From Rhizobium aethiopicum (GTDB lineage Bacteria; Pseudomonadota; Alphaproteobacteria; Rhizobiales; Rhizobiaceae), in contig NZ_FMAJ01000004.1 in the NCBI RefSeq assembly GCF_900094625.1, positions 248,001 through 312,000 on the forward strand: a DNA stretch of 64,000 nt. The letters are read 5' to 3'. The notes beneath the pieces are model-generated. The model made no database searches. It was not told the DNA's origin and worked only from the letters and a program-made list of their open reading frames with translations. Shown here piece after piece: positions 51,106-60,546 of this stretch (position 1 is its first letter; the number at the start of each line of letters is the position of its first letter). Both the position numbers and the translations under genes were made by a program.

Positions 51106-52647
51106 TTAGGGTCCTGTCGCGGGGGCGATTTGCATCTGCGCGGGCTGACCGACCTCAGGTTTTGGTCTCAGGTCGTTCGGGGGTGCATCGCGAGAGGCTG
51201 GCGGCGTCCTCTGCGGTTGAGCGGTCGAACCGGTCGTTTCAGTTCCAATGGCTCCGTTCGAACCGGCCTGCGCGTTCACCGTGAACTGGTCGGTGCCGAT
51301 CGGCTGTTGCGTTACCTTGCCGTCCGCCGAGGCGACACGCCATACTGTATTGCCAGCGTCGTCGGCGACAAGCAGCGCGCCGGTCCCGTCAATCCCGACG
51401 CCGACGGGCCGTCCTTTCGCTTGGTCGCCCTGGAGAAAACCCGTGACCACATCCTGTGCCTTGCCGGACGGAGCGCCGTTTTCGAATGGCACGTACACCA
51501 CCTTGTAGCCGTTAAAGCTGTCCCGATTCCAACTGCCGTGCTCGCCGATAAAGGCGCCGTTGGCATATGCGGGCGGGAGCGCTGACTTGTTGGAGAAGGT
51601 CAACCCCAGGGCAGCGACATGGCTCGACAGAGCATAATCCGGCGGAATAGCGATATTGACCATGTCGGGCCGCGGCGGATGCACCCGCGCATCGACATGT
51701 TTGCCGTAATAGCTCCAGGGCCAGCCGTAGAAGCCGCCCTCCGTGACCGAGGTCATGTAGTCGGGAACAAGGTCCGGACCGAGCTCGTCACGTTCATTGA
51801 CGACGGTCCACAGGGTGCCCGTTTCGGGATTGAAGGTGAGGCCGTTCGGGTTTCGAAGGCCCGAGGCGAAGACGCGCGCCGCACCGGCATTGCGGTCGAC
51901 TTGCCAGATCGCTGCTCGACCCTTCTCCGCTTCAAGGCCGTTCTCGACGATGTTGGAGTTCGATCCTATCGAGACATAGAGAAACCGTCCGTCGGGGCTG
52001 AGCGCCAGATCCTTTGTCCAGTGGTGGTTGATCGGACCACCTGGCAGGGGCGTCAGTATCTTTGGCTGAGCGTTGATTTCATTCTGGCCAAGCTCATAAG
52101 GGTAGGCGAGGATGGCGCTTGTCGAGGCGACGTAAAGGATGTTGTCGATCCAAGCCACGCCGAAGGGCGAATCCAGCTTCTTCAACAGGTCATGCCGCTC
52201 ATCCACCGTGCCATCGCGGTTGGTGTCACGCAGCAGCGTAATGAGGTTGCTTTCCTTTTGCTCGCCGCCATCGCCGTGGGCGATCGACATGATCCAGCCC
52301 CTGATAAAATCCTTCGGCCGTGATTTTGGTCCGCCAGACGGGCCGCGAGACTGGATCACGAGCACGTCGCCGTTCGGCAGTGTGTGAACTGTGCGGGGAT
52401 TGGCGAGATCTTTGGCATATGCCTGGACCGTCAGTCCTTCCGGAACGGTCGGTGCCTCGCCGTCTTTCCAGCCGACAACCTTCGCGACCTTCAGATCGGG
52501 CAAGAGAGAAATCGACGGCTCCGGCAGAACCGGGTTCGGTCCGATCTGCTTTGAAATGTCGAATTCCTCACTTTGCGCGTAAGCTGCAAAGCCAACACCG
52601 GCAGCGATAGGCAGGATCGCGGCGCTGAAAATCTTGGGCTTCATCAT
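51106..52647 (-). CDS. exported PQQ-type sugar dehydrogenase (sorbosone dehydrogenase-like)
   Basis: 513 residues. A signal peptide (KIFSAAILPIAAGVGFAAYA) is followed by a six-bladed propeller of the glucose/sorbosone dehydrogenase family. Typical segments are GPINHHWTKDLALSPDGRFL near 205-224 (His pair of the active site), SGLRNPNGLTFNPETGTLWT near 262 and VNERDELGPDLVPDYMTSV near 283. The last 80 residues are Pro/Gln-rich and without a domain, likely a periplasmic tail. It would oxidise an aldose or aldehyde in the periplasm using PQQ; no PQQ synthesis genes are in the window. It is translationally coupled to the DUF2231 protein upstream (one-base overlap). Confidence 0.85.
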   Translation of the reverse strand: MMKPKIFSAAILPIAAGVGFAAYAQSEEFDISKQIGPNPVLPEPSISLLPDLKVAKVVGWKDGEAPTVPEGLTVQAYAKDLANPRTVHTLPNGDVLVIQSRGPSGGPKSRPKDFIRGWIMSIAHGDGGEQKESNLITLLRDTNRDGTVDERHDLLKKLDSPFGVAWIDNILYVASTSAILAYPYELGQNEINAQPKILTPLPGGPINHHWTKDLALSPDGRFLYVSIGSNSNIVENGLEAEKGRAAIWQVDRNAGAARVFASGLRNPNGLTFNPETGTLWTVVNERDELGPDLVPDYMTSVTEGGFYGWPWSYYGKHVDARVHPPRPDMVNIAIPPDYALSSHVAALGLTFSNKSALPPAYANGAFIGEHGSWNRDSFNGYKVVYVPFENGAPSGKAQDVVTGFLQGDQAKGRPVGVGIDGTGALLVADDAGNTVWRVASADGKVTQQPIGTDQFTVNAQAGSNGAIGTETTGSTAQPQRTPPASRDAPPNDLRPKPEVGQPAQMQIAPATGP

Positions 52648-53084
52648 CAGACTCTCCAGGCCAGCCGGGCATATTTACGTGCAGAAGCGGCTGCGGCCAC
52701 CAGACACATGAGGAAGGTGAGCGCAGAGAGTGCCAGCCCGAAAGGAACTACAGCAGTCCATCCATCGCCGGCATGGACAAGGCTGTTAGCGGCTGCGAGC
52801 ACCAGGATCATCAGGTAGAGAAGGGCGGACAGGAAGCTCGGCCGCAGCGGGCGGGTACGTGGACGCAGCAGATCTATAAATCCGGCCAGAACGGCAAACA
52901 GGCCGAAGAGCAGTCCGGCGAAGAGCAGCCATGCCGAGAAATTCTGCCACATTACATTGCCGCTTTGCCAGAAGGCGATATCGGTGGCGAGAGCGAGCGT
53001 GAAGCAGACGAAGGGAAAAGGAACAAAAAGCGACTGCATAGGATAGGCGGCCGCGTCTCGATTTCTCGCGGGAAATAAAGCCAT
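52647..53084 (-). CDS. DUF2231 family membrane protein
   Basis: 145 residues with four predicted helices (FVCFTLALATDIAFWQSG; FSAWLLFAGLLFGLFAVLAG; FLSALLYLMILVLAAANSLV; FGLALSALTFLMCLVAAAAS). The N-terminal PMQSLFVPFPFVCF stands where DUF2231 proteins have a HPxLVHFPI-like segment, here without the histidines that may bind heme or metal in some members. Its partner gene for a periplasmic dehydrogenase overlaps by one base, so it may be a membrane anchor or electron acceptor for it, as seen with other DUF2231-dehydrogenase pairs; this is inference. Confidence 0.75.
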   Translation of the reverse strand: MALFPARNRDAAAYPMQSLFVPFPFVCFTLALATDIAFWQSGNVMWQNFSAWLLFAGLLFGLFAVLAGFIDLLRPRTRPLRPSFLSALLYLMILVLAAANSLVHAGDGWTAVVPFGLALSALTFLMCLVAAAASARKYARLAWRV

Positions 53085-53320
53085 GGCGTGCTCCGTCCGG
53101 AAGAGAGCGTGGTGATGACTACCAACCAGCGCAAGGAGCGATGGTTCCCGCCGTGGGGCAGCACATTTCCCGCAAGCTGCATGATCGGAGCCACGCGCCG
53201 CCGCGATTGCGGCACGCGCTCACCTTGCATCCACGACAGCTCGCACTTGTCGCCGAACGTCACTCCGGAGCGCATGACGACGCGATGGATTGGCCAATAG
53301 CGGTCGCCAACCCCGGAGGC

Positions 53321-54364
53321 CTACGACAGCTTCCTGATCGTGCCGTAAATGATGTTGCGGTTGGCACCGAACCAGACTTTGTTTTCGACCGTGTTTTGCG
53401 GCGCACTGCTTCTGGCAATACGCCACATGTCGGCCTCGGAACGCTGGAGGAGTTCCCAGTTCATGTAGGATTCCATGTATCCGTCATCGGCCATCTCGTC
53501 GGAGAAATTGGCAAACAGAAAGACGCCGCCTGGTTTCAGCATGTCCATGCAGATCTGTGTCAGTCGGATTGCGACTTTATCGGTAAGGTAATCGTAGAGT
53601 CCTGCCGCGTAGATGAGATCGAATGTGCCAATCTGATGCTTTCGCGCCAGCAGGCCGCGCACGGATCCATCGATAGGCTCGACAGCAGTCCCATGGAATT
53701 GGCTCGAGATCGAGCCGATGCTTTGGGGGTCCTGATCAAGGGCAACCCAGCGTTTAAGCCGCCCTTCTGCCAGTGCCGTTGATCCCTCCGCTTCGCGAAG
53801 GTGACCGGCGGCAATCGCCAGAATCTCGGTATCTGCACCGGTTCGCGCAGCGGTCTCATCGACGGAGCGGGTCAGGATGTCGCGACGTTCCCTGACGGCG
53901 ACCGGCCCGGGCGCGTTTATGGTGTATTCGAAAATATCGAGACCGAGATGGGTGGATCTGGCCACTTCTTCGGCCACCGCCGGATGTCCATAAATAAAGT
54001 CTATCAGACTGGCATCACCGGAATAACCGCGCGGCTTTTCAAAGGACCAGCGCGTGAACGGGCATTGCTGCAGGATCTTTGCCGAGGGATGGGCCTGAAT
54101 CAGCGGGATGAGCTTCTGCCACACGGCAGCGCCGCATTTCTGGCGGACGTCGTGGAGCTGACCAATCAGCCACCTGACGGCTTCAGGCAGGTCTTTGCCG
54201 GCGGCGAACCGCTGCATTGCAAGGCTGATGATAATTGCAAACTCGGCCTCCGCAGTGCGCAACAGGCCTGTTTGCTGATCCTGGTTGGGTGAGAGGAAGT
54301 TATTGCTGACGGACTGCGGGGTGATCAAGCTTTGGCCATCAAGGGAAAAGAGCGGCTGTGCCAC
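53321..54364 (-). CDS. class I SAM-dependent methyltransferase
   Basis: 347 residues. The N-terminal 130 residues are helical, with WSFEKPRGYSGDASLIDFIY near 107. The C-terminal part is a Rossmann methyltransferase: ILAIAAGHLREAEGSTALAE near 183 at motif I, VALDQDPQSIGSI near 208 with the acidic residue binding the ribose, FDLIYAAGLYDYLTDK near 248 and MLKPGGVFLFANFS near 274. Proteins with this layout are often annotated as 3-hydroxypalmitate methyl ester synthases (PhcB-type signal makers), but the similarity is general and I would not assign that substrate. It is divergent from a GGDEF-EAL gene. Confidence 0.8.
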   Translation of the reverse strand: MAQPLFSLDGQSLITPQSVSNNFLSPNQDQQTGLLRTAEAEFAIIISLAMQRFAAGKDLPEAVRWLIGQLHDVRQKCGAAVWQKLIPLIQAHPSAKILQQCPFTRWSFEKPRGYSGDASLIDFIYGHPAVAEEVARSTHLGLDIFEYTINAPGPVAVRERRDILTRSVDETAARTGADTEILAIAAGHLREAEGSTALAEGRLKRWVALDQDPQSIGSISSQFHGTAVEPIDGSVRGLLARKHQIGTFDLIYAAGLYDYLTDKVAIRLTQICMDMLKPGGVFLFANFSDEMADDGYMESYMNWELLQRSEADMWRIARSSAPQNTVENKVWFGANRNIIYGTIRKLS

Positions 54365-54443
54365 GGAACCTCACTGGTAAATAACAACTTAAGAGATAAG
54401 ATAAAATCCTCAGCATTCTCTTAACGTCAAGTCAAGGTCCGCG

Positions 54444-54460
54444 GCAGTGGTCGCCACTGC
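54444..54460. promoter_or_regulatory. inverted repeat GCAGTGG-N3-CCACTGC
   Basis: A perfect 7-bp inverted repeat with a 3-base centre lies between the methyltransferase gene (start 54364, minus) and the GGDEF-EAL gene (start about 54602, plus). It may be an operator for one or both, or a hairpin in a leader RNA. The surrounding 100 bases are AT-richer than the coding regions, as expected for promoters. Confidence 0.4.
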
Positions 54461-54601
54461 ACCGCATAATTTTAGAAAATATTAGTGACGCCGAGAGATA
54501 CACTGCCAGCTTCGGCGCTGTTCGAGTGTTATCGGTTGATGTGGGGTCTGCGCAGGGCTATCCAATTCAGCTGGCGGTCTGCGTAGGGCAACTGCTGCAA
54601 G

Positions 54602-56626
54602 ATGTTGGGTGGCAGGGGCATGATGCACGTGTTAGCCGAGACGGCAGTCGCCACCATGCGGCCGACGCTGTCGCCAGAACGGTTGCGTCGTCTTTATAAG
54701 CATCGGAGCGAGAGCGGCCGAAAGTGCGCGACGCGCAGCGGCCTCTGGATCGCGGTCGCTGCTTACCTCGCATATGCTTTCACGGATTATCTTTTTATTG
54801 GCGATGTCGTTCGCTACACGGTCGCCGGCCGGGTGGCGGTGAGCGCCGGTGCACTATGCATGCTGGAACTCCTGCTCTACCGCAAGGCAAAAGCTGATAC
54901 GGTCGACATGGCTGCGGCCGCATCTGTGCTCGCAGCTTATCTTGTCTGGCTTCTCACCGCCCAGATGACCACGGTCAGGGACGCGTTCTCATATTATATG
55001 GTTTTTGGCGCGATCTTCATGATGAGCGTCAACCTGTTCTTCAGTTTCCGGTTTCCGCTCGCCCTTGCGGCCTCCGTCACCAACATGCTCATCTTCATTG
55101 GCGCCCTCTGTCTGTTCGCGCCGATGTTGCTTGTCCACAAGCTGATCCTCGGTGCCTTCTGTATTTCCTGCTTTATTTTCACGTCTTACGTGAACCTTCA
55201 GCTGAACAGAGAGCGCTATAAAGTCTTCCTGAATGCGCTTGAAGCCAGTCTGCAGCAAGCGGCCGCCGAGGAAAGGGGCAGGGCGCTTTTGCACCTCTCG
55301 AATACGGATTCGTTGACGGGACTGGAAAATCGCCGGGCAATCGATCAACGCTTGCGTGATTATTGGCAACGCTGGCAGGACAAAAGAGCGCCCTTCGCCG
55401 TCCTGCTGATCGATGTCGATTACTTCAAGCATTATAACGACTGTTATGGCCACCAGGAAGGTGACCGGTGCCTTGTGGCGGTCTCGCAGCTTCTCCAGAG
55501 CGTGGCCTCGTCCTACGGCTCGATCATCGGGCGATACGGAGGTGAGGAATTCATCGTCATCACACCCATGCAAAATTCGGAAAGGGCGGCCGCACTCGCA
55601 GAAGCAATGTGTGCTGCCGTCCGCGCGCTGGCTTGGCCGCACGAGCACCGGCGGGACGGGACGACCGTCATCACCGTCAGTGTCGGCGTCTCCTATACCC
55701 GGGACCACACCAAGCAGGTCGACAAGGTCATTCATGAAGCCGACCGCGCGCTTTACGCCGCCAAGGCGACGGGTCGCAACACCGTCGTGGTCTTCGATCC
55801 TGACGACCCGCAGAGCAGCGATGACAGCGAGGATATCGCCGCGACCCTGAAGATCGCGCTTGAACACGGCCTCGTCTCCCTCGTGTATCAGCCGATCCGC
55901 AACGTCCAGACCGGTAATATGGACGGTGTAGAAGCTTTGATGCGTTTGAAGATGTTGGATGGAACCGCGGTACCGCCGGATAGATTTATCCCGGTTGCGG
56001 AAAGGACCGGTTCGATCGTTAAACTCGGCCGGTGGGCAATTCGCACCGTTTGCCGGGACCTGTTGGCAGCCGACCTGGTGCAGGTTGCCAGCGTCAACGT
56101 TTCGCCGATCGAACTGAAGACGCCAGGTTTCGCCAGCTATGTCGCGGCAACGCTGGCGGAATTCGACGTGGCGGGCGCGCGGCTTGCTTTCGAAATTACC
56201 GAAGGCGTCGAGCTGGAAATCGACCAGGACCTGGTTCGCTGCATCAGCGACCTGAGGGCGCTCGGGGCTCAAGTCTGGCTCGACGACTTCGGCACAGGCT
56301 TCGCAGGGCTCTCGTGGCTTCGCCTGATCGAATTCGACACCGTCAAGATCGATCGATCCTTCCTCCATGACAGCAACACGGAGAGAGGCAAGAGGATGCT
56401 GCTCGACATTATCAGCCTGCTGCGCAATCGCGGTGTCAGGATCCTGGTTGAAGGCGTCGAGACGATCGAACATCAACTGCTGATGCAGCAGTACGGAATC
56501 AACCAGATCCAGGGATATTTCATCGGCCGGCCGGCGCCGGCGGCTCGGCTGGAAACGGGTAATGTGCTGCCGTTCAGCATGGCCAGGAACCTTGATTCAA
56601 AACGTCTGTCCCGGAATGGGCCATAG
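54602..56626 (+). CDS. membrane GGDEF-EAL protein, c-di-GMP turnover
   Basis: 674 residues. Six or so N-terminal helices (about 48-195) form a MASE-like membrane sensor. The GGDEF domain carries GGEEF at 313-317 but no RxxD inhibitory site before it, so product inhibition is not expected. The EAL domain has EAL at 444-446, EITEGVELEID, DDFGTGFAGLSWL and VKIDRSFLHD. Both centres appear intact. The start is uncertain: ATG at 54602 gives the longest form, and ATG at 54620 has GCAGGGG close upstream. It stands between a methyltransferase and a nucleotide cyclase gene. Confidence 0.88.
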   Translation: MLGGRGMMHVLAETAVATMRPTLSPERLRRLYKHRSESGRKCATRSGLWIAVAAYLAYAFTDYLFIGDVVRYTVAGRVAVSAGALCMLELLLYRKAKADTVDMAAAASVLAAYLVWLLTAQMTTVRDAFSYYMVFGAIFMMSVNLFFSFRFPLALAASVTNMLIFIGALCLFAPMLLVHKLILGAFCISCFIFTSYVNLQLNRERYKVFLNALEASLQQAAAEERGRALLHLSNTDSLTGLENRRAIDQRLRDYWQRWQDKRAPFAVLLIDVDYFKHYNDCYGHQEGDRCLVAVSQLLQSVASSYGSIIGRYGGEEFIVITPMQNSERAAALAEAMCAAVRALAWPHEHRRDGTTVITVSVGVSYTRDHTKQVDKVIHEADRALYAAKATGRNTVVVFDPDDPQSSDDSEDIAATLKIALEHGLVSLVYQPIRNVQTGNMDGVEALMRLKMLDGTAVPPDRFIPVAERTGSIVKLGRWAIRTVCRDLLAADLVQVASVNVSPIELKTPGFASYVAATLAEFDVAGARLAFEITEGVELEIDQDLVRCISDLRALGAQVWLDDFGTGFAGLSWLRLIEFDTVKIDRSFLHDSNTERGKRMLLDIISLLRNRGVRILVEGVETIEHQLLMQQYGINQIQGYFIGRPAPAARLETGNVLPFSMARNLDSKRLSRNGP

Positions 56627-56824
56627 GCTCGGTCCTTCAGCTGCGACCTGATGCCCGGTCACGGGAGCTCATGTTGGTCTCATCAACCATAGAGACTGGT
56701 TGTAATGACGCACATTGCTGCACGGTTTCGGTTGCCCCTTGTTGAAAAAACATGCACACCGAACTGTGAATGGCACCTGCCGTCGCTATATGATACCCGA
56801 TAGGAAATCACCGAGGAGTCCCCC

Positions 56825-58726
56825 GTGGAACGCAAACTATCTGCGATCATGGCCGGCGATATCGTCGGGTACAGCCGTCATATGGCGGAGGATGAGGCGG
56901 GGACCTACAGCGAACTCCGCTCCGTTCTGGATGAGTTGATCGCACCGACCATTCTGAAGCATCGTGGCCGCACCTTCAAGAGCGCCGGAGACGGATTTCT
57001 CGCGGCCTTTCCCAGCGTCAACGAAGCGCTTGACGCTGCCATAGAGATCCAGCGCGGCTTTGCCGATCGTACCTTCAACCTTCGCATAGGCATCAATCTC
57101 GGTGACGTCATCGAAGACAATGGCGACGTATTCGGCGACGGCGTAAATGTCGCGTCACGTCTTGAGTCCATGGCGGAGCCTGGCAGCATCTTCGTGAGTG
57201 CGGCCGTAGTGCGAAGCGCCGAAAGGGAGAGGGCGAAGCTCTTCTACCGAATTGGTCGGCGCCAAGCCAAAAACATTCCCGAACCCTTGGATGTTTATGC
57301 CGTGCGATTGACGGCCAGCGTCGCGCTTTGGCAGCGGCTTCCCCGTCCGCGCCAGATGCTTCGTCGTGCGGCACCTTATGCTGCTGCCATTGTCGTTATC
57401 GGCGGCGCGGCGGCCTTGGCAGACGTTCCCCCGTTCAGGGGGATTTCCCGGGAGATTTCGAATGGCGTCGCCTTGTTGTCGGGTATCGCGAGCGTCGATG
57501 TCCGCCCTTCGGTCGCCGTGCTGCCCTTCGACAACATGAGCGACAAAGCCGACGAAGGCTACTTCGCCGATGGGCTCACCGAAGATATTATCACGGAGCT
57601 TGCACGCAATCCCGAGCTTCAGGTCATCGCCCGGAATTCGACATTTGCCTTGCGTGGTCGCCCGGCCGATGTGCGGGAGATCGGCGACAGACTGGGCGCC
57701 GGATACATAGTCGAAGGCAGCGCGCGGCGAGCGGGTGACAAGCTTCGCGTGGTGGCCCAGCTCATCGATTCCCGTAGCGGCGCTCATATCTGGTCGCGCA
57801 GCTATGACCGGGGTGTCGACGATGTCTTCGCGGTGCAGACGGAGCTGACGTCGGAGATCGTAGCCCATCTCGTCTCGTATGTTCGAGTTTCCGAGATCGA
57901 AAATGCAGCGCGGCGGCCGACGGAAAATCTGCAGGCCTACGACCTCGTGCTCCGCGGTCGTGATCGGTACAGGCACGGATCGAAAGACAAGGACGCTTTT
58001 CTGGCATCGCGGACACTTTTCCAGCGCGCCCTGGAGCTGGATCCGAGCTATGCCGCCGCTCGGGCGCATCTCGGAATGACCTATATTCTGGACAAGGTGC
58101 AGTCCGTCAGCGGGCTTGCCACCGATGCCGATCTCGAAACGGGATTGAGCGAGGCGCGTCAGGCGATCCGGCTCGACCCAAATCTTGCCAGCGGCTATCA
58201 GGCCTTAAGTTTCGGCCTTGCCGCCAAGGGAGACTACCCTGGCGCCAGGCGGGCGGCGCAGCAGGCCGTGGAACTCAACCCGAACGATCCCGACAGCCTC
58301 ATGGCCCTCGCCAAGGCACAGGTGCGCTTCGGTGAATACGCGAACGCCGTTGCCAATGCAGAACGGGCCAGGCGCCTGCATCCCATGGCGCCGGAGTATT
58401 ATATCTATGTCCATGGACAGGCATTATACGCGGCTGGTCGCCTGGATGACGCTGACAAGGTGCTGGACGAATGCCTGATCCGTGCGCCGCAGGCAGAAGA
58501 TTGTTTGCTGATCAAGACGGCCGTGCTCACCGGCCAGGCGAAGCTGGCGGATGCGCAGGATATGATGGCGCGATTGGTGAAAGCCAATCCCGAACTCTCC
58601 TTGGCCAAGGAGAGGGAATACCGCCGCTTTGGCGATTCCGATCTGATGGAAAAATTTCTGGCGGACCTCGCCAGGGCGCGGGCGCCCGAAACCGCCACTG
58701 CGTTGAAAACAATGCAACCCGCTTAA
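56825..58726 (+). CDS. class III adenylate/guanylate cyclase with TolB-like and TPR regions
   Basis: 633 residues. The N-terminal cyclase domain (1 to about 160) has the metal Asp12 in MAGDIVGYS, Lys51 and Asp55 in KSAGDGF, and Asn107 and Arg111 in GDGVNVASRL, so it looks catalytically complete, with the Lys favouring adenine. A membrane helix (about 181-198) follows, then a TolB/FlgO-like domain (about 225-345) beginning RPSVAVLPFDNMSDKADEGY, then tetratricopeptide repeats to the end. This domain order is very common in Rhizobiales. The start is GTG at 56825 after GAGGAG. The periplasmic part probably senses an unknown signal. Confidence 0.9.
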   Translation: MERKLSAIMAGDIVGYSRHMAEDEAGTYSELRSVLDELIAPTILKHRGRTFKSAGDGFLAAFPSVNEALDAAIEIQRGFADRTFNLRIGINLGDVIEDNGDVFGDGVNVASRLESMAEPGSIFVSAAVVRSAERERAKLFYRIGRRQAKNIPEPLDVYAVRLTASVALWQRLPRPRQMLRRAAPYAAAIVVIGGAAALADVPPFRGISREISNGVALLSGIASVDVRPSVAVLPFDNMSDKADEGYFADGLTEDIITELARNPELQVIARNSTFALRGRPADVREIGDRLGAGYIVEGSARRAGDKLRVVAQLIDSRSGAHIWSRSYDRGVDDVFAVQTELTSEIVAHLVSYVRVSEIENAARRPTENLQAYDLVLRGRDRYRHGSKDKDAFLASRTLFQRALELDPSYAAARAHLGMTYILDKVQSVSGLATDADLETGLSEARQAIRLDPNLASGYQALSFGLAAKGDYPGARRAAQQAVELNPNDPDSLMALAKAQVRFGEYANAVANAERARRLHPMAPEYYIYVHGQALYAAGRLDDADKVLDECLIRAPQAEDCLLIKTAVLTGQAKLADAQDMMARLVKANPELSLAKEREYRRFGDSDLMEKFLADLARARAPETATALKTMQPA

Positions 58727-59101
58727 ACCGTCAAAGGCCACGTTGCTTCCGATCCCGCTCGCAGAGCATCGCGCTTTGGCGTCGCCTGGAACGGGCGACC
58801 GCAATCGCGCGTGAACCGCGAAACTCTTTCGTATCCAACGTCAAAAGCGGCGGCAAGAGGGACGTCGGCGGAATGAACGGTCCTGCAGAAGCAGCTCGAG
58901 CCTGCGCGCGGAAATGACGTGAAAATATCGGCGCAGCCTAATCGCTTCGCGTCAATCCTTACAAAACTCCGGACTCTAAGAGGTCCCGGCCCCGCCCGAG
59001 ATAAAATCGTCCGGTCCGAACTGCATGGTAGATTTAGCGTTCCGCTCCATCGCAGTCTCATTTCGTTAACCATAGTTCGTAGCAGGGCCGCGTGGAAATT
59101 C
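58727..59101. other. gap of 375 bases between cyclase gene and repC
   Basis: No gene, RNA or clear repeat was recognised. A minus-strand open frame (58723-59142) has arginine-rich shadow text. In repABC replicons the origin is usually inside repC, so this gap need not contain it. Convergent transcription from both sides ends here. Confidence 0.4.
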
Positions 59102-60397
59102 TTACCCGGTCTTGCCTCTGATCGGCGAATTGGCGCGGGCAAGCGCCATCAACATCGGTCCGATGGCGAATTCGCCTCTTTCGGCGCGGCGTGTCAGGTC
59201 GCGGAGGTAACCGCCGGCGGAATTGATATGCCCTGCCCTTTCGAGCACGCAGGCCAAGACGGTGGCGGCATTTTCAGGACCCATGACCTCGCAGGCTTGT
59301 TCATAAGCCGACGGACTGACGCCGAGCATCGAGCGAACGACGACAGCCGCCGCCATCAGATCACGCCATGTGCTCACGGCGCCTTGCGGTCCGTAGGCGC
59401 TGATCTCCGGGCAGGCCTGCAGCACCAGGCCTAGCGGGAAGGATTTCAGCCCGCCGCCATGCGCAGTCGGGACTGAGCTTGCAGCCGGCAGAGGCCCGCC
59501 CTTCCCGTCGTCTGCTGTTATTCGGGCCATCGGTTCGGCCCAACCTGCCGATCGGTCCTCCGCCCTCGCGGCCTGCTTCGTTTCGAAGCTTGGTTCAAAT
59601 TCAATAATGGAGTGTGGGTTTGAATTCTGTATGTGCCGCTCAGAATGTTGGGCATTGCCGCTTTCATTTTGAGACTTAGCCTGCATTTCCAACTGATTGA
59701 CGATTTCTTCGCGCAACAGCTCCAGTTCGTCGAGGGCGCCGGCAACCGTCTCGGCCGACGGTGATCGCCTCAGCCGTTCGACGACGTCACGAAAATGCAG
59801 GTGGATCTCGCTCCAATCGCCAGCCGCCCCCTCTTCCACGGCCATCTCGATCAACTTGGCGATGTCGCGCCGGCAAAGTGTCAGGCGCTCTTTGAGCCGC
59901 TGCAGTTGCAATCGTTCGGCGACCACCTCCGCCGCCAGCCGCTCGATCTCATCAGCGCGCGCAAGCAGCGGCGCCAAAGAGAAGCCGAATGCCTCACGGA
60001 TCTCCCCGTCCTGCTCCTTGCGGGCATAACGTTTGCCGTTCGGGCTGTCCTTGCGGATCAGCAATCCGGCCTCGATCAGCGTCGCCAGGTGGCGGCGGAT
60101 CGTCTGCTCCGCCATTCCATGCGCGCGCAGAGAAAGCTGCGCATTGGAAGGAAAAACGACCAGCCCGTTGTCCTCGGAGAGCTCTCCCTTGGGATAAAAG
60201 CTCAGCAAGGCGTTCAGAATGGCGAGCGCCCTGTCGGTGATGCCGAGCAGCGGCTTGGCCTCGCACAGGGCTCGATAGAGTTTCCACTTATCAATTGATC
60301 GGCCCGGCTCGATTTTTCGGGCCGCCGCTTGGCTTGCCAACATGCCAAACGTCATCGCCCGCCGCCCGAACGGCGTCGTCACACTTCCGCTTTCCAT
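59102..60397 (-). CDS. repC: replication initiator RepC
   Basis: 431 residues, the usual size for RepC. The N-terminus (TTPFGRRAMTFGMLASQAAA) and the winged-helix region LLGITDRALAILNALLSFYP, LSLRAHGMAEQTIRRHLATL and LIEAGLLIRKDSPNGKRYAR (residues about 50-125) are characteristic. The C-terminal domain ends with GYLRDLTRRAERGEFAIGPM. RepC initiates replication at an origin that lies within its own gene in studied repABC plasmids. I start it at the ATG at 60397, after an AAGAAGGCGAAG stretch; the TTG at 60415 would add six residues. It is separated from repB by 149 bases carrying the antisense ctRNA. Confidence 0.95.
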   Translation of the reverse strand: MESGSVTTPFGRRAMTFGMLASQAAARKIEPGRSIDKWKLYRALCEAKPLLGITDRALAILNALLSFYPKGELSEDNGLVVFPSNAQLSLRAHGMAEQTIRRHLATLIEAGLLIRKDSPNGKRYARKEQDGEIREAFGFSLAPLLARADEIERLAAEVVAERLQLQRLKERLTLCRRDIAKLIEMAVEEGAAGDWSEIHLHFRDVVERLRRSPSAETVAGALDELELLREEIVNQLEMQAKSQNESGNAQHSERHIQNSNPHSIIEFEPSFETKQAARAEDRSAGWAEPMARITADDGKGGPLPAASSVPTAHGGGLKSFPLGLVLQACPEISAYGPQGAVSTWRDLMAAAVVVRSMLGVSPSAYEQACEVMGPENAATVLACVLERAGHINSAGGYLRDLTRRAERGEFAIGPMLMALARANSPIRGKTG

Positions 60398-60457
60398 TTT
60401 CTTCGCCTTCTTCAAGGCAAAAGATCGCGGCTCACCAAATTCGGTGCCAAAGACTCT

Positions 60458-60486
60458 TGACTATGATTCGCGGAAATGTGATTCTC
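60458..60486 (+). promoter_or_regulatory. promoter of the antisense ctRNA
   Basis: TTGACT (60458-60463) and GATTCT (60481-60486) are 17 bases apart on the strand opposite to repABC. The -35 matches the sigma-70 consensus at five of six bases, and the spacing is ideal. It would start an RNA near 60492-60494. Confidence 0.65.
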
Positions 60487-60491
60487 TGGCT

Positions 60492-60545
60492 GTCTAGATC
60501 AGAGAGGGCTTCCGCGACGGCAACGTTCGGGGGCCTTTTCTTTTG
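60492..60545 (+). ncRNA. antisense counter-transcribed RNA of repABC (incompatibility RNA)
   Basis: In the repB-repC gap and opposite to the operon, a sigma-70 type promoter is followed after about 15 bases by a hairpin GGCUUCCG (60508-60515) and CGGGGGCC (60529-60536), paired with two G-U wobbles, and then UUUUCUUUU. The pairing is better on this strand than on the mRNA, which fits a true terminator. Size (about 50-55 bases), place and orientation match the ctRNA that represses repC translation in other repABC plasmids. The exact ends are estimated. Confidence 0.75.
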
Positions 60546-60546
60546 C

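Noticed and set aside
54989..56476. Minus-strand open frame of 495 codons
   Set aside because: Shadow of the GGDEF-EAL gene, which has both catalytic motifs intact.
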